Below, piece by piece: positions 9,148-18,837 of a stretch of DNA of 64,000 nucleotides (positions within the stretch are counted from its first letter, which is position 1; every line of letters starts with the position of its first letter). The notes beneath the pieces were generated by a model. That model was not told the origin of the DNA. It saw nothing but the letters and a program-made list of their open reading frames with translations, and did no database searches. The translations under genes were made by a program, and so were the position numbers. Source of the stretch: Wolbachia endosymbiont (group E) of Neria commutata (GTDB taxonomy: Bacteria; Pseudomonadota; Alphaproteobacteria; Rickettsiales; Anaplasmataceae); the NCBI RefSeq assembly GCF_964026735.1, contig NZ_OZ034692.1, positions 62,001 through 126,000 on the forward strand, given 5' to 3'.

Positions 9148-9230
9148 AGTATTATTCCAGTATTTGACACTGGTATCCATCATGTTTCTCCTGGATCCCA
9201 GTGTCAAGCACTGGGGTGACAGAAAAGAGA
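9148..9230. repeat. Intergenic palindromic repeat
   Basis: The trmD-purC divergent gap contains CCAGTATTTGACACTGG (9154-9170) and CCCAGTGTCAAGCACTGGGG (9197-9216), followed by GTGACAGAAAAGAG. The same core sequence occurs at 2.3, 7.9 and 13.7 kb. Promoters for both flanking genes must lie in or next to it. Confidence 0.8.
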
Positions 9231-9265
9231 TCTAAATGTTATTATAATATACAGTTAAATTAGTC

Positions 9266-9985
9266 ATGTCATCGAATAAAATCATTTATGAAGGTAAAGC
9301 AAAATTGATCATTGCAACTGAAAACCCATTAACTGTTGTGCAGCATTTTAAAGATGATGTTACAGCCTTTAATAAGGAAAAATATGAAATCATCGAAGGT
9401 AAGGGGATAATTAATAATCGCATTAGTGCTTTCATCATGGAAAAACTTAACAATCAATGGATAAACACGCACTTCATGAAAACTCTAAACGAAAGAGAAC
9501 AATTAGTTAAAAAGTTAAAAATCATACCTCTTGAAGTTGTAGTTCGAAATGTTGCAGCTGGAAGTTTTTGTAAACGTTTTAATATAAAAGAAGGAGAGAA
9601 ACTCACATCTCCTATAATTGAGTTTTTTTATAAAAATGATGACCTAGCTGACCCAATGGTCAATGAAAACCATGTGCTATATTTTGGTTGGCTAACCAGT
9701 AGCGAAATGGAGGAAGTCAAGTCCACAACTTTAAAAATCAACGAAATCTTAATTGATTTGTTTTCAAATGCAGGCATAGATTTAATTGATCTAAAACTAG
9801 AGTTTGGTAGGTTAATAAATGATAGTACAAAAATCGTTTTAGCTGATGAAATCAGCCCTGATAACTGCAGGTTATGGGATAAAAACACTCATCAAAAGCT
9901 AGACAAAGATGTTTTTCGTTTGAACTTAGGGAGTTTAAAAGAAGCATATTCAGAAGTTGCAGAAAGGTTATCAGTAGACGGTTGA
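9266..9985 (+). CDS. purC: Phosphoribosylaminoimidazole-succinocarboxamide synthase
   Basis: PurC condenses CAIR with aspartate to SAICAR in purine synthesis. The 239-residue protein starts IIYEGKAKLI and contains VEVVVRNVAAGS-like (LEVVVRNVAAGSFCKR), DPMVNENH and IVLADEISPDNCRLWD, all diagnostic SAICAR synthetase motifs. Length is normal. It stands alone on the plus strand. Confidence 0.96.
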   Translation: MSSNKIIYEGKAKLIIATENPLTVVQHFKDDVTAFNKEKYEIIEGKGIINNRISAFIMEKLNNQWINTHFMKTLNEREQLVKKLKIIPLEVVVRNVAAGSFCKRFNIKEGEKLTSPIIEFFYKNDDLADPMVNENHVLYFGWLTSSEMEEVKSTTLKINEILIDLFSNAGIDLIDLKLEFGRLINDSTKIVLADEISPDNCRLWDKNTHQKLDKDVFRLNLGSLKEAYSEVAERLSVDG

Positions 9986-10015
9986 TGTGGTAAAAAACTG
10001 ATAGCTTGGCTAAAA

Positions 10016-10609
10016 TTATTTTATATCTTGCCTTGAAGTTAGCGCTACTTTTAGCGTTCCTTCATCTAAATAATCAATTTCTCCACCCATTGGTATGCCA
10101 CAAGCAAGGCGTGATATTTTCACATTTAAGTTTTTTAATGACTCAATTATATATTGTACGGTAACTTGACCCTCTAACGTTGGATTAATTGCAATAATGA
10201 TCTCTTCAATTTTAGACTCTATTACTCTTGTAACGATAGTATCAAGATTAAGTTCTTTTGGACCTATGCCATTTATTGCAGACAGTCTTCCACCCAAAAC
10301 ATGGTATAAACCTAAATATATGCTTCCTTTTTCAAATGCCCATAAGTCACCTAATTCTTCTACAACACATAATGTCCTAGGATCGCGTTTTGGATTGATA
10401 CAAATAGAGCACGGAGATTGCACATCTAAGTTTCCACAAATTTTGCACTCCATTATGAGATCCGCTAATTCTTTAATTAAAGATGCAAGTGGCAACATAA
10501 CTTTCTCTTTGTTTTGAAGTAAATGTATTACCAACCTGCGAGATGATGATGGCCCTAGACTTGGCAATTTAGAAAAAGTACTAACTAGGTTTTTTATGTT
10601 AATGTTCAT
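10016..10609 (-). CDS. recR: Recombination protein RecR
   Basis: RecR works with RecO (and RecF) to load RecA on gapped DNA. The 197-residue protein has the N-terminal helix-hairpin-helix ([17 protein letters not shown]), a C4 zinc finger (Cys55, 58, 67, 70), a Toprim domain starting [10 protein letters not shown] and the terminal Walker-like block [21 protein letters not shown]. Length is normal. Confidence 0.96.
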   Translation of the reverse strand: MNINIKNLVSTFSKLPSLGPSSSRRLVIHLLQNKEKVMLPLASLIKELADLIMECKICGNLDVQSPCSICINPKRDPRTLCVVEELGDLWAFEKGSIYLGLYHVLGGRLSAINGIGPKELNLDTIVTRVIESKIEEIIIAINPTLEGQVTVQYIIESLKNLNVKISRLACGIPMGGEIDYLDEGTLKVALTSRQDIK

Positions 10610-10979
10610 TTAATGAGTTCAGAAGCAGGTTATTAAATAATACCATCAAATCTTTTGTAAAGAAACAAACTTATCCCATTTTTTGAGCTCCAGCGTTATG
10701 CACCGACTTCATCTCTTCTGGTAACTTTTAGCTACATAAAAATTTTACTTCCGTACAATAAGCAGAATGGTTATGATCCTGTCAAAGTATTAATAGGCAA
10801 GAAATATTAACTTCTGTGCTAAATTTTGGTTAATATGCCTGTTAAACATAGCGATTTTACTAAAAAAATAGCTTGAAAGGTATTGCATTTTACTTTGATT
10901 TTCGCTATAAGATTGCTTTAAGTTGAATTTTCAACGCTTTGATACTATTTAAGATTAATATAGATTAAGGTAATTTATT
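10610..10979. other. Intergenic region upstream of the porin-like gene
   Basis: These 370 bases separate recR from the large outer membrane protein gene. Apart from the promoter-like sequence described separately, I see no open frame, tRNA or strong hairpin. Confidence 0.6.
10883..10911 (+). promoter_or_regulatory. Putative sigma-70 promoter of the porin-like gene
   Basis: TTGCAT (10883-10888) and TATAAG (10906-10911) are separated by 17 bases, close to the consensus -35 and -10 boxes with the ideal spacing. It lies about 95 bases upstream of the start codon. Prediction from sequence only. Confidence 0.5.
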
Positions 10980-11003
10980 TTGAATTTTTTTGGGGGCACT
11001 TCA

Positions 11004-13583
11004 ATGAAAAAGTCTACGTACACTAGAACTGCTCTAGCTTCTTTATTAACTCTTTGTTCCTTCAGCGGCGGCTTTGCGGCTGACCTTCCTAGTGAAGGTA
11101 TGAGGGAAATAAAAAAGCAAGAGAGCACTAAAACTTCTGGGAAACCGGAATTTACAAATAAAAAGCTAAAAGAAAAAATGGACAGGATATGCAATGCTGT
11201 TCCAAGAAAAAAGGCTGAAGACGCGAAGCAAGTAGCTGAGCAAAAGAAAAAGGATGAGATGAAATTAGCGGCTGAGAAGAAGAAAAAAGAAGAAGAGATG
11301 AGGCTCGCAAATGAAAAAATTAAAAACGATAAAGCTAAGGACTCTAAAGCGAATGCTAAAAACGGTAAGGATTTAAAAAATGATCCTAAAACGGAAAAAG
11401 CTGTAAACGCTAAGGATTCTAAAGCTAAAGATTCTAAAATTGAAACTAAAAACATAAAACCTGTAACTAACAAAAACATAGAGGATAAAAGTAAGGCAAA
11501 AGCTATTGAAGTCAGAAAAAGTGGTGCTACAGATTTGAGCCTGGAAACAAAAAGTGGCCTAAGAATAACTTTTGGTGGTGTTGTTGATGCCCATGGTCAT
11601 GTTAAAGCTGGTCCTGATGAACCAGGATATAGACGCTACAACCTTATGGCAGGTGGACCTAAAAAATATACAAATTATTATGATGTTGATTCGGACAAAA
11701 TAAAAGGAGCGAATCCGATATTCCCTCAAGGCATAGGAAATGTTGGTGACTATAGCAATAATGGTGGTACGGTTGCAGATGCAATATTGCACTTGAGAGC
11801 TGAAAATAAAAATGAAGATTTAGGTCTTCTTTACGGTGCTGATGTGCAATTTCATGTTCCAGTCACAGAAGGTAAAGGAGCTTCACAAGGCGTCGGTGCT
11901 GCAAGGAGCAGAGGTGCGCACATATTTGTTAATTCAGAATATGGTGATGTGAAACTAGGGTACCAATTTGGTCCTGAGTCTCTAATGAGACTTGACGCAA
12001 CAAGAATTGCAACTGTTGATGGTGGTGCAGATAGCGATTGGTACAGAAAAGTGAACTTAGAAGGAAGTTCTGGAAGCTTTCCATTCTACGTAACGCCACG
12101 TCTTTGGACTGAAAGCTTCTCAAGTGAAAGTGAAAAACTTTCTTTCCGCATGGCAGGAAAGTACAACAAAGGTGTTATGACTACATTACCATTTAGAGTG
12201 GCTTACTACTCACCGAATTATATGGGCGCAAGATTTGGTATCAGTTACGCACCTCGCTATGATAGTAGTTTGTTTAGTGTGAGTGATAACATTGCCGCTT
12301 CAGGTAGTTCATCTGGTAATCCTTACGCAGACGAAATTGAGAGTATTACTAAGGCATACGTTGAAAATGGAAAATTAACACTTTCTCCTATTGCTGTAGG
12401 TGGTAAAACTTATAGTACAATAGATGCTGGTACTATCGAGGCTATAGTTACAGCAGCTCAAGCAAGAGGAGCAGATAATTCTCCTTTGGATGCTTTTGGT
12501 GATGCTACTGCTCTTACAGCAACTGAGAAGGAGAATGTTATAAAAGAAGTGTTTGCAGTTGTTAATTCAAAGATTGCAAATCCAAATTTTGCTAACGCTA
12601 AACCTGTTACTGAAATCCTAGCTAAATACAAAGATGTTACTGTTACAGATGTTGACGCTGCAGCTAAAGCAGTTAAACCAGCTAACGAGGGGGCTTTTGT
12701 TATTGCAATTAAAGGAAGTGATAATTTCTTTACTGGTAATACTGGAAGTACAAATGCTGCTGCTACAAAAATTGCAACTGCAGTAAATGCTTTATTAGCA
12801 CCTAAGGATAAAGCTACTGTTAAAGCTGCAGTTGAAACAGCTTTTGAAAAACCTGCGTTCACTGCTATAATGAAAGATCTCGCAGGTGGTGCAGTCAGTC
12901 AACACAGACACGTTGGCCCCGACTATGAGCACATATTTAGTGCAGGTGTGCATTATGAATATGACTTTGATGAATATAAGCTCAAGGTTAAAGCTGCTGC
13001 AGTTGGTGAATGGGGTCAACCAAAACAACCAGATGAGAATAAACATATTTATGACGAGTATATAGAATATGAAAAACTCTTGGGTGCAAATTTGGGTGTC
13101 AGAGCTGACTATAAGATTGATGATAAACAAAGCGCAAAATTTGCTGCATCTTTTGCATATTTGGGTAAATCTGGCCAACCTAAGGGTATTAAAAAATTAG
13201 ATGCGAGTGGCACTAAGTATGAGCCAGTTTCTTCTTCAGGCATTTCTCCGGACAACCTAAGAGCTAAAGGGATACAAGATCAGTTTGTAGGAGATAAAAA
13301 AGATACTATGCATTGGACTGTTGGTGCTGGTTATCAGCGTGAGAATATCTATACAAGCTTGACATACTTTGGCAGCAAAATGAACGATGGCGATAAGCTT
13401 CATCATATTGCACTTGGCGTTCAATACGATCTATCCCCTGCCTGCAGTAAGAGCAAGTTCATCCCTTATGCAACTCTTCAGTACTTTATGACTGAGGAGA
13501 CAGGTGGTATAAAGCTAGGAGGTGCTGCTGTACCCCCTAACAAAGGAGCTATTCTACTTACTGGTGTGAAGTTCTCTTTCTAA
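11004..13583 (+). CDS. Porin-like outer membrane beta-barrel protein with Lys/Glu-rich N-terminal domain
   Basis: The 859-residue product has a signal peptide (MKKSTYTRTALASLL to GGFAA, cleavage near residue 26), a highly charged Lys/Glu/Ala-rich stretch (about 35-165, with repeated KDSKA), and then a long region of alternating polar/hydrophobic strands starting SGLRITFGGVVDAHG, ending in GVKFSF with the C-terminal phenylalanine typical of barrel proteins. A porin role in the outer membrane is likely. An Ala/Thr-rich segment (about 450-620) looks like a large extracellular loop. I chose the ATG at 11004 because GGGGG precedes it at 10991-10995. A promoter lies upstream and a hairpin just after the stop. 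Confidence 0.8.
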   Translation: MKKSTYTRTALASLLTLCSFSGGFAADLPSEGMREIKKQESTKTSGKPEFTNKKLKEKMDRICNAVPRKKAEDAKQVAEQKKKDEMKLAAEKKKKEEEMRLANEKIKNDKAKDSKANAKNGKDLKNDPKTEKAVNAKDSKAKDSKIETKNIKPVTNKNIEDKSKAKAIEVRKSGATDLSLETKSGLRITFGGVVDAHGHVKAGPDEPGYRRYNLMAGGPKKYTNYYDVDSDKIKGANPIFPQGIGNVGDYSNNGGTVADAILHLRAENKNEDLGLLYGADVQFHVPVTEGKGASQGVGAARSRGAHIFVNSEYGDVKLGYQFGPESLMRLDATRIATVDGGADSDWYRKVNLEGSSGSFPFYVTPRLWTESFSSESEKLSFRMAGKYNKGVMTTLPFRVAYYSPNYMGARFGISYAPRYDSSLFSVSDNIAASGSSSGNPYADEIESITKAYVENGKLTLSPIAVGGKTYSTIDAGTIEAIVTAAQARGADNSPLDAFGDATALTATEKENVIKEVFAVVNSKIANPNFANAKPVTEILAKYKDVTVTDVDAAAKAVKPANEGAFVIAIKGSDNFFTGNTGSTNAAATKIATAVNALLAPKDKATVKAAVETAFEKPAFTAIMKDLAGGAVSQHRHVGPDYEHIFSAGVHYEYDFDEYKLKVKAAAVGEWGQPKQPDENKHIYDEYIEYEKLLGANLGVRADYKIDDKQSAKFAASFAYLGKSGQPKGIKKLDASGTKYEPVSSSGISPDNLRAKGIQDQFVGDKKDTMHWTVGAGYQRENIYTSLTYFGSKMNDGDKLHHIALGVQYDLSPACSKSKFIPYATLQYFMTEETGGIKLGGAAVPPNKGAILLTGVKFSF

Positions 13584-13594
13584 CCTCTACTAAT

Positions 13595-13620
13595 ACATAC
13601 CGCAGTTTTCTGCGGTATGT
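13595..13620 (+). terminator. Hairpin after the porin-like gene
   Basis: ACATACCGCAG-TTTT-CTGCGGTATGT is a perfect 11-bp stem with a 4-base loop, 11 bases after the stop codon. No T-run follows, so it may act as an mRNA-stabilising hairpin or a weak terminator. Confidence 0.65.
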
Positions 13621-13649
13621 AGATTCACAGTGCCCTCCTCTTGTCGTTC

Positions 13650-13735
13650 CTACCACCTTGTCATCCCAGTGCGTGACACTGGGATCTGTTTCTTTTTAGG
13701 CTGGATCCTATGGTCAAGCCATAGGATGACACCTT
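13650..13735. repeat. Intergenic palindromic repeat
   Basis: This copy contains CCCAGTGCGTGACACTGGG followed by ATCCTATGGTCAAGCCATAGGAT and GACA, the same two-module arrangement as the cluster at 7855-8010. The region up to 13841 holds no other recognisable element apart from a GGAGG ribosome-binding site for the next gene. Confidence 0.8.
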
Positions 13736-13841
13736 TGGAATACTCGGACGACGAGAAAAGAACGCACTGGAATCACACCTTTATCTACTAACCATATAAC
13801 TACTTTCAAAATTCAATCAACTAAAATAAACGGAGGCAACT

Positions 13842-14650
13842 ATGCAAACCACATTAAAAGACCACTTATCTGGAGAACTACTGACTATTGCAACATGTTG
13901 GAAGTTAATACTTATCGGTGGAAAAGTGATGGGATTCACTGATTACGATGAAGACTTAAATATTGATAACGTAATCTATAAGTCTTCAAGTGGGTTTACA
14001 GCCAGTAGCATAATACTAAATAGCAATTTAAAACTGATAATCTAGAAATTGAAGGGATATTAAATAGTGATAACATTAAAGAAGAAGATGTTTTATCGGG
14101 CAAATACGATTTTGCAAATATTGAAATATTTCTTGTAAATTATAAAGACTTGAGCCAAGGAATAATGAATCTACATTCAGGGACTTTTGGTAAAATAACA
14201 TTAAATAATGGAAGATTTATTGTAGAAATTAGAGGGCTCTCAGCAAAGCTCGAGAGAACTGCGCAAGAGTTATATTCCCCTACATGCAGAGCACAATTTT
14301 GCGATGAAAAATGCAAAGCCGATACTAAAAAATTTAGTAAAATAAGTGCAGTTACTAAAGTAATAGACGAAAAAAGATTTGAGGACGCAAATTTAACTGA
14401 GAGCGATGAATATTATAAGCATGGGATAGTAAAATTTTTTGGCTCAGCAGCATTCGAAGGTGTAGTGAAAGAATATAAAAATAAAGTGATCACATTGTTC
14501 ACGTCGCCCCCATATCAAATTTTTGCTGGAGATCAATATTCAATACTTGCAGGTTGCGATAAAACATTTTCAATGTGTAAAAGCAAATTTAACAATACTG
14601 CGAATTTTCGCGGTGAACCCTATATACCAGGTTTTTCTATTCCTTTTTAA
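13842..14650 (+). pseudogene. DUF2163 (GTA/phage BR0599-family) gene with one frameshift
   Basis: The first frame (13842-14045) encodes CWKLILIGGKVMGFTDYDEDL and SSGFTASSI, the N-terminal signature of the DUF2163 family found in gene transfer agents and siphophages (GTA ORF12 type). It runs into a stop at 14043. From about 14030 another frame continues with TDNLEIEGILNS through YSPTCRAQFCDEKCKAD to the stop at 14650, the family's C-terminal part. Adding one A to the AAAA run near 14029-14032 restores a 269-codon gene, the usual family length. A recent mutation, homopolymer sequencing error or slippage are all possible. GGAGG precedes the start. Confidence 0.8.
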
Positions 14651-14665
14651 CGGACAGTTGTGGTT

Positions 14666-15079
14666 TTAAGTGGTAATGATTAGATACAACAAATAGGAAA
14701 AATTAGATAAGATAACCAATGGGATAAAAGTATAGAGGTTTAACTTAAAATAACCAGATAGGATCTGAATTACACTTCCAAGCGCTGGTACCCATGAAAA
14801 TAATATAACTGCACAAATAAGTAGATTTCTTGTAGTTTTTGATGTTGTATATTTGTTTTCTAATTTGTGGTATGATTGCCGCACCGAAATTGTTATTCTG
14901 CCTAAATACCAATTAACTATTCCACCAAAACTAGATCCCAATACTCCAAAGAGTAACATTAGTGGTAAGTTATGACGAGATTTAAAATACAACATAACCT
15001 CAAACATAAAGCTTTGATGTACTGGTAAGATTAACGATGTTAGTAAGCTATCTTTGAATAACAGAAAATAATTTTCCAT
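14666..15079 (-). CDS. DedA/YqaA-like membrane protein
   Basis: The 137-residue product has three to four hydrophobic segments and the DedA/SNARE-associated signature: GVLGSSFGGIVNWYLGR and FSWVPALGSVIQILSGYFK. Short members (YqaA type) are of similar length. DedA-superfamily proteins move lipids across the inner membrane or affect membrane potential; the substrate here is unknown. It ends 6 bases upstream of cysS on the other side of the stop. Confidence 0.75.
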   Translation of the reverse strand: MENYFLLFKDSLLTSLILPVHQSFMFEVMLYFKSRHNLPLMLLFGVLGSSFGGIVNWYLGRITISVRQSYHKLENKYTTSKTTRNLLICAVILFSWVPALGSVIQILSGYFKLNLYTFIPLVILSNFSYLLYLIITT

Positions 15080-15085
15080 ATCAAC

Positions 15086-16459
15086 TTACCAGGTTGTCGT
15101 ACCATCTTCATTATCAGAAATTGAAATTCCCATTTTTTTCAATTGGTCTCTTATTTTATCTGCAGTATCATAATTTTTATTCTGTTTTGCAGCTCTCCTT
15201 AAGTCTATCAATCTTTCTATTTCTTGAGAACTCACATCAACGCTAAACCACTCTTGATAAGTTAATTGAAGAAGGCCAATAAATCTAGCGCTCTTGACAA
15301 AGATATGAGTTAATTTAAGCTTGTCGTCTGCATTACTCGTTTTGTTAATTTTTGCAGCCATTTCATGTAAGATAGCCATAGCTTCAGGAATGTTTAAGTC
15401 GTTTTTTAAAGCATCTATAAAATCTTTAGAAACTTCTGCATCACTTATCTTGACACTTTCTATATCTACGCCGCGTAATAACCGATAAAATTTATTTAGA
15501 GTTTCTTGTGCCTCATGGATAACACTTTCAGTCCAATCAAGTGGTTTTCTATAATGAGTTTTGAGTAGTGCATAGCGTATTACTTCACCTTTTATTCCCT
15601 TATCAAGAAGGTCCCTTACTTTGACTATATTAAACAAGGACTTACTCATTTTCTCTTCATTTACTGTAAGAAAGCCATTGTGCATCCAATGCTTTGCAAA
15701 TGTTGATCCAGCAAACGCAGACTTGCTCTGCGCAATTTCATTCTCGTGATGAGGAAATTGCAAATCTATGCCGCCACCATGGACATCAAAATCTTTACCA
15801 AGGTAAGCATATGCCATTGCTGAACATTCTATGTGCCATCCAGGTCTACCCTCTCCCCATGGGCTATTCCAATAACTTGAAAGTTCATAGTCAACATCAC
15901 TTGCAGGCTTCCACAATACAAAATCTCCTGGATGCTTTTTGTTTTCATCAACCTCAATTCTGCTACCATGAACCAACTCATCAATTTTTTTTCCTGATAA
16001 AGCACCATACTCTGGGTAAGACTCTACGCTAAAATACACATGTTTATTGGACTCATAAGCGTGACCAGATTTAAGTAAACACTCAATTAATTCTATAATA
16101 TAGTCTATGTTTTCAGTTGCTTTTGGCTCATGTGTTGGCTCTATGCAGTTTATGCTCCTCATGTCATCATGAAAAGCTTTGGTGTAATATGTAGTTATGC
16201 TTTCTATGTTGCTCTTTTTTTCACTTGCTGAATTGATTATTTTATCGTCGATATCTGTAATATTACGCACATAGGTAACTTTGCCATAGCAAAATTTAAG
16301 CAGCTGAAATAATACATCATAAACAACAACAGACCTCGCATTGCCTATATGCGCTGTATCATATACCGTTGGCCCGCAAACATACATTCTTATATGATTT
16401 TTATCGATTGGTATAAAAAGCTCCTTTTTTTTTGTTAAAGTGTTATAAAGCCTAACCAT
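15086..16459 (-). CDS. cysS: Cysteinyl-tRNA synthetase
   Basis: CysS charges tRNA-Cys. Motifs: YVCGPTVYDTAHIGNARS containing the zinc-binding cysteine and the HIGH-type HIGN, GWHIECSAMA, FPHHENEIAQS and KMSKS in NEEKMSKSLFNI. Length is 457 residues, normal for the family. I start at the ATG at 16459 rather than a TTG two codons before it. The start overlaps the end of the upstream exoD-like gene by 8 bases, implying translational coupling. Confidence 0.96.
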   Translation of the reverse strand: MVRLYNTLTKKKELFIPIDKNHIRMYVCGPTVYDTAHIGNARSVVVYDVLFQLLKFCYGKVTYVRNITDIDDKIINSASEKKSNIESITTYYTKAFHDDMRSINCIEPTHEPKATENIDYIIELIECLLKSGHAYESNKHVYFSVESYPEYGALSGKKIDELVHGSRIEVDENKKHPGDFVLWKPASDVDYELSSYWNSPWGEGRPGWHIECSAMAYAYLGKDFDVHGGGIDLQFPHHENEIAQSKSAFAGSTFAKHWMHNGFLTVNEEKMSKSLFNIVKVRDLLDKGIKGEVIRYALLKTHYRKPLDWTESVIHEAQETLNKFYRLLRGVDIESVKISDAEVSKDFIDALKNDLNIPEAMAILHEMAAKINKTSNADDKLKLTHIFVKSARFIGLLQLTYQEWFSVDVSSQEIERLIDLRRAAKQNKNYDTADKIRDQLKKMGISISDNEDGTTTW

Positions 16460-17099
16460 ATACAAAGCTTTTTAGAAAAGAAAATGCTCCAATTATGAGT
16501 TGTGGTCCTTTGATTATTATAATAAGAGTAAGTAACAATCCGCAGAGTGATACTAACACTCCAAGTATAGATAAAACCCCGTCTTTACTCATAATACCAA
16601 GTGAAATGAGCGTTGTGCCAATTGCAGGAATAAAATTAGTAAGAGGCAGTGGAAGAGCTATGGATAACGCAGAAAGCAGGATTATAAAAGCTAAAATCTT
16701 TTCACCAGGCCCATAAAAAATAAAAGCCATTCTTGGTTTCATAAATTTTTCTATTTTTTTTAATGCAGGAGAAGTTTTCTCTACTATAAGAGCGAGTGTT
16801 GAACGTTGAAAAGATTTTCTCTCTAACCAATGTGGCATCCAAGGGGAATCAAACCCAAATAAAAGCTGCAGCGAAAATAATATTAAAGGTATAGAAAACA
16901 TGGTTGTATATCCAGGTGGAACTGGTATCGGTACTGATAACGGTAAGGAAAAGATGATTATTAAAATGCCAAAGCCTCGCTCATGCAAAGCTGTTTTAAT
17001 ATCAAATAACGTCACTGTATCACTATCAGTGTCCGCAACCTCTTTTAAAATCTCAGAAGCTAGTTTATCACGTTTATTCAATACATCACTTTTTGACAC
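16452..17099 (-). CDS. ExoD-family membrane protein
   Basis: A 215-residue protein with hydrophobic segments and the ExoD motif GFGILIIIFSLPLSVPIPVPPGYTT (read in two parts), plus LPLTNFIPAIGTTLISLGIMSKDG. ExoD proteins were named for exopolysaccharide production in rhizobia but the biochemical role is unsettled. It is directly upstream of, and overlaps, cysS. Confidence 0.85.
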   Translation of the reverse strand: MSKSDVLNKRDKLASEILKEVADTDSDTVTLFDIKTALHERGFGILIIIFSLPLSVPIPVPPGYTTMFSIPLILFSLQLLFGFDSPWMPHWLERKSFQRSTLALIVEKTSPALKKIEKFMKPRMAFIFYGPGEKILAFIILLSALSIALPLPLTNFIPAIGTTLISLGIMSKDGVLSILGVLVSLCGLLLTLIIIIKGPQLIIGAFSFLKSFVYG

Positions 17100-17239
17100 A
17101 CAAAACCTTAAAAAACACTACTCACTCTAACTAACATAATTACTGCTAAATTTCAATATCCATTAAATAAATTTTCTGGATTTCAATAGCATCAAGGGTG
17201 TCCTTAGTTATGGTGTAAAGATGTTTATTATAATGTCAC

Positions 17240-18625
17240 TTATTTACCAATTGGATAATCACCGGTAAAGCAAGCATCGCAATATTGCGGTGCTATATTG
17301 TTACGCTTTTCTTCTTTCACAGCCCTGTATAGCCCATCAATACTCAAAAAGGCTAAACTATTTACTCCTATAATCTTCTTAATTTCCTCTACAGACTGAT
17401 TTGCAGCAATTAAATCTTTGCACTCTGGTGTATCTATTCCATAAAAACAAGAGTGCTTAATTGGTGGGCTTGAAATTTTGAGGTGAATTTCTTTCACTCC
17501 TGCGTCTTTTAACATAACTATTATACTTTTTAGTGTGCTGCCACGTACTATGCTATCATCTATTAAAATTATATTTTTACCCTTTAAAATGTGCTTATTA
17601 GCATTGAATTTTAATTTTATTCTAACTTTACGCACCTCAGCGGTTGGCTGTATAAAAGTTCTTCCTATATAGTGATTACGAATTATTCCAAGTTCCATAG
17701 GTATTCCCGAATGCTCTGCGTACCCAATAGCTGCTGGTATTCCAGAATCAGGTATTGGAACAATCATGTCTATGTTGCCTATTGGAGGGCTTTCTTTAGC
17801 AAGCGTCTTTCCTATTGCCTTTCTTATATCATATATTGACCTATTTTCCATTATGCTATCTGGTCTTGAAAAATAGACATACTCAAAAATACAAAAGCTT
17901 GATTTTTGCTGCAAAAAAGGAAGTATTGAAGTTAATTTGCCATTTTGATCAATCATTACTAGTTCACCTGGTTTTATCTCTCTGATAAACTCAGCATTTA
18001 CTATATCAAGTGCGCAAGTTTCAGATGCAAGCATATAAGAATCATTTAATTTTCCTAAAACAAGAGGTCTGATTCCTGCAGGATCACGCACTCCTATTAC
18101 TACACCCTTATTAATTGCTACAAAAGAGTAAGCGCCTTGTACTTGTTTTAATGCATCTATAAAACTCATCAAAAAGCTATCTTTCTTACTGCTTGCCATC
18201 AAATGCACTACTACTTCTGTATCTATATCTGATTGAAAAATGCATCCTTGTTTAATTAACTGTTCACGTACTGGAAAAACATTAATTAAATTACCATTAT
18301 GCGCTATGGCAAAATCCCCAAATTTGTCATTTTTACCAAGCATTGGCTGCGCTCCGAACTTACTTCCACTTGTTGAATACCGCACATGTCCTATTGCATG
18401 ATCTCCGGGTAAAGATCTCTTTATTTCATCTATATCGTCAAGCACACTGCTTACTTGACCTTGAAAATGATAAGAATGCAGCTTATCCTTGTTACTGGTT
18501 GCTACACCAAAAGATTCTTGACCTCTATGCTGCAAAGCGTGGAGAGCAAGTATAGAGTTAAATGCAGCGTCGTTATTGCAGCTTATACCAAATACTCCAC
18601 ATTCTTCGTGCATTCCATCCAGCAT
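17240..18625 (-). CDS. purF: Amidophosphoribosyltransferase
   Basis: PurF makes phosphoribosylamine from PRPP and glutamine, the first committed purine step. After MLDGMHEE comes Cys9 in ECGVFG, the N-terminal nucleophile exposed by propeptide cleavage. Further motifs are HRGQESFG, GHVRYSTSG, AHNGNLIN in the amidotransferase domain and the PRPP loop IILIDDSIVRGST in the C-terminal phosphoribosyltransferase domain. Length (461) is normal. Confidence 0.96.
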   Translation of the reverse strand: MLDGMHEECGVFGISCNNDAAFNSILALHALQHRGQESFGVATSNKDKLHSYHFQGQVSSVLDDIDEIKRSLPGDHAIGHVRYSTSGSKFGAQPMLGKNDKFGDFAIAHNGNLINVFPVREQLIKQGCIFQSDIDTEVVVHLMASSKKDSFLMSFIDALKQVQGAYSFVAINKGVVIGVRDPAGIRPLVLGKLNDSYMLASETCALDIVNAEFIREIKPGELVMIDQNGKLTSILPFLQQKSSFCIFEYVYFSRPDSIMENRSIYDIRKAIGKTLAKESPPIGNIDMIVPIPDSGIPAAIGYAEHSGIPMELGIIRNHYIGRTFIQPTAEVRKVRIKLKFNANKHILKGKNIILIDDSIVRGSTLKSIIVMLKDAGVKEIHLKISSPPIKHSCFYGIDTPECKDLIAANQSVEEIKKIIGVNSLAFLSIDGLYRAVKEEKRNNIAPQYCDACFTGDYPIGK

Positions 18626-18837
18626 AACAACTATTAAGTAAAGCTTAATTTTACTTTAGCACAGGTAAAGTACAAGCATTTTGTTCATTTGCTCTTAATG
18701 TTGGTAGGGTAGTGCCCAACAATTCATGAAGAAGTATTAGACTGTTTTCTTTGCACATGTTGTCAAACTTTTCGATTACTTTATCAACTATTCTATTGCA
18801 ACTTAATCAATTGACATATAAGCTTTTAAAAAAGCTT

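Noticed and set aside
12458..12862. A long minus-strand frame inside the porin-like gene
   Set aside because: It is a shadow of an Ala/Thr-rich coding region; the plus-strand gene has a signal peptide, barrel pattern and ribosome-binding site.
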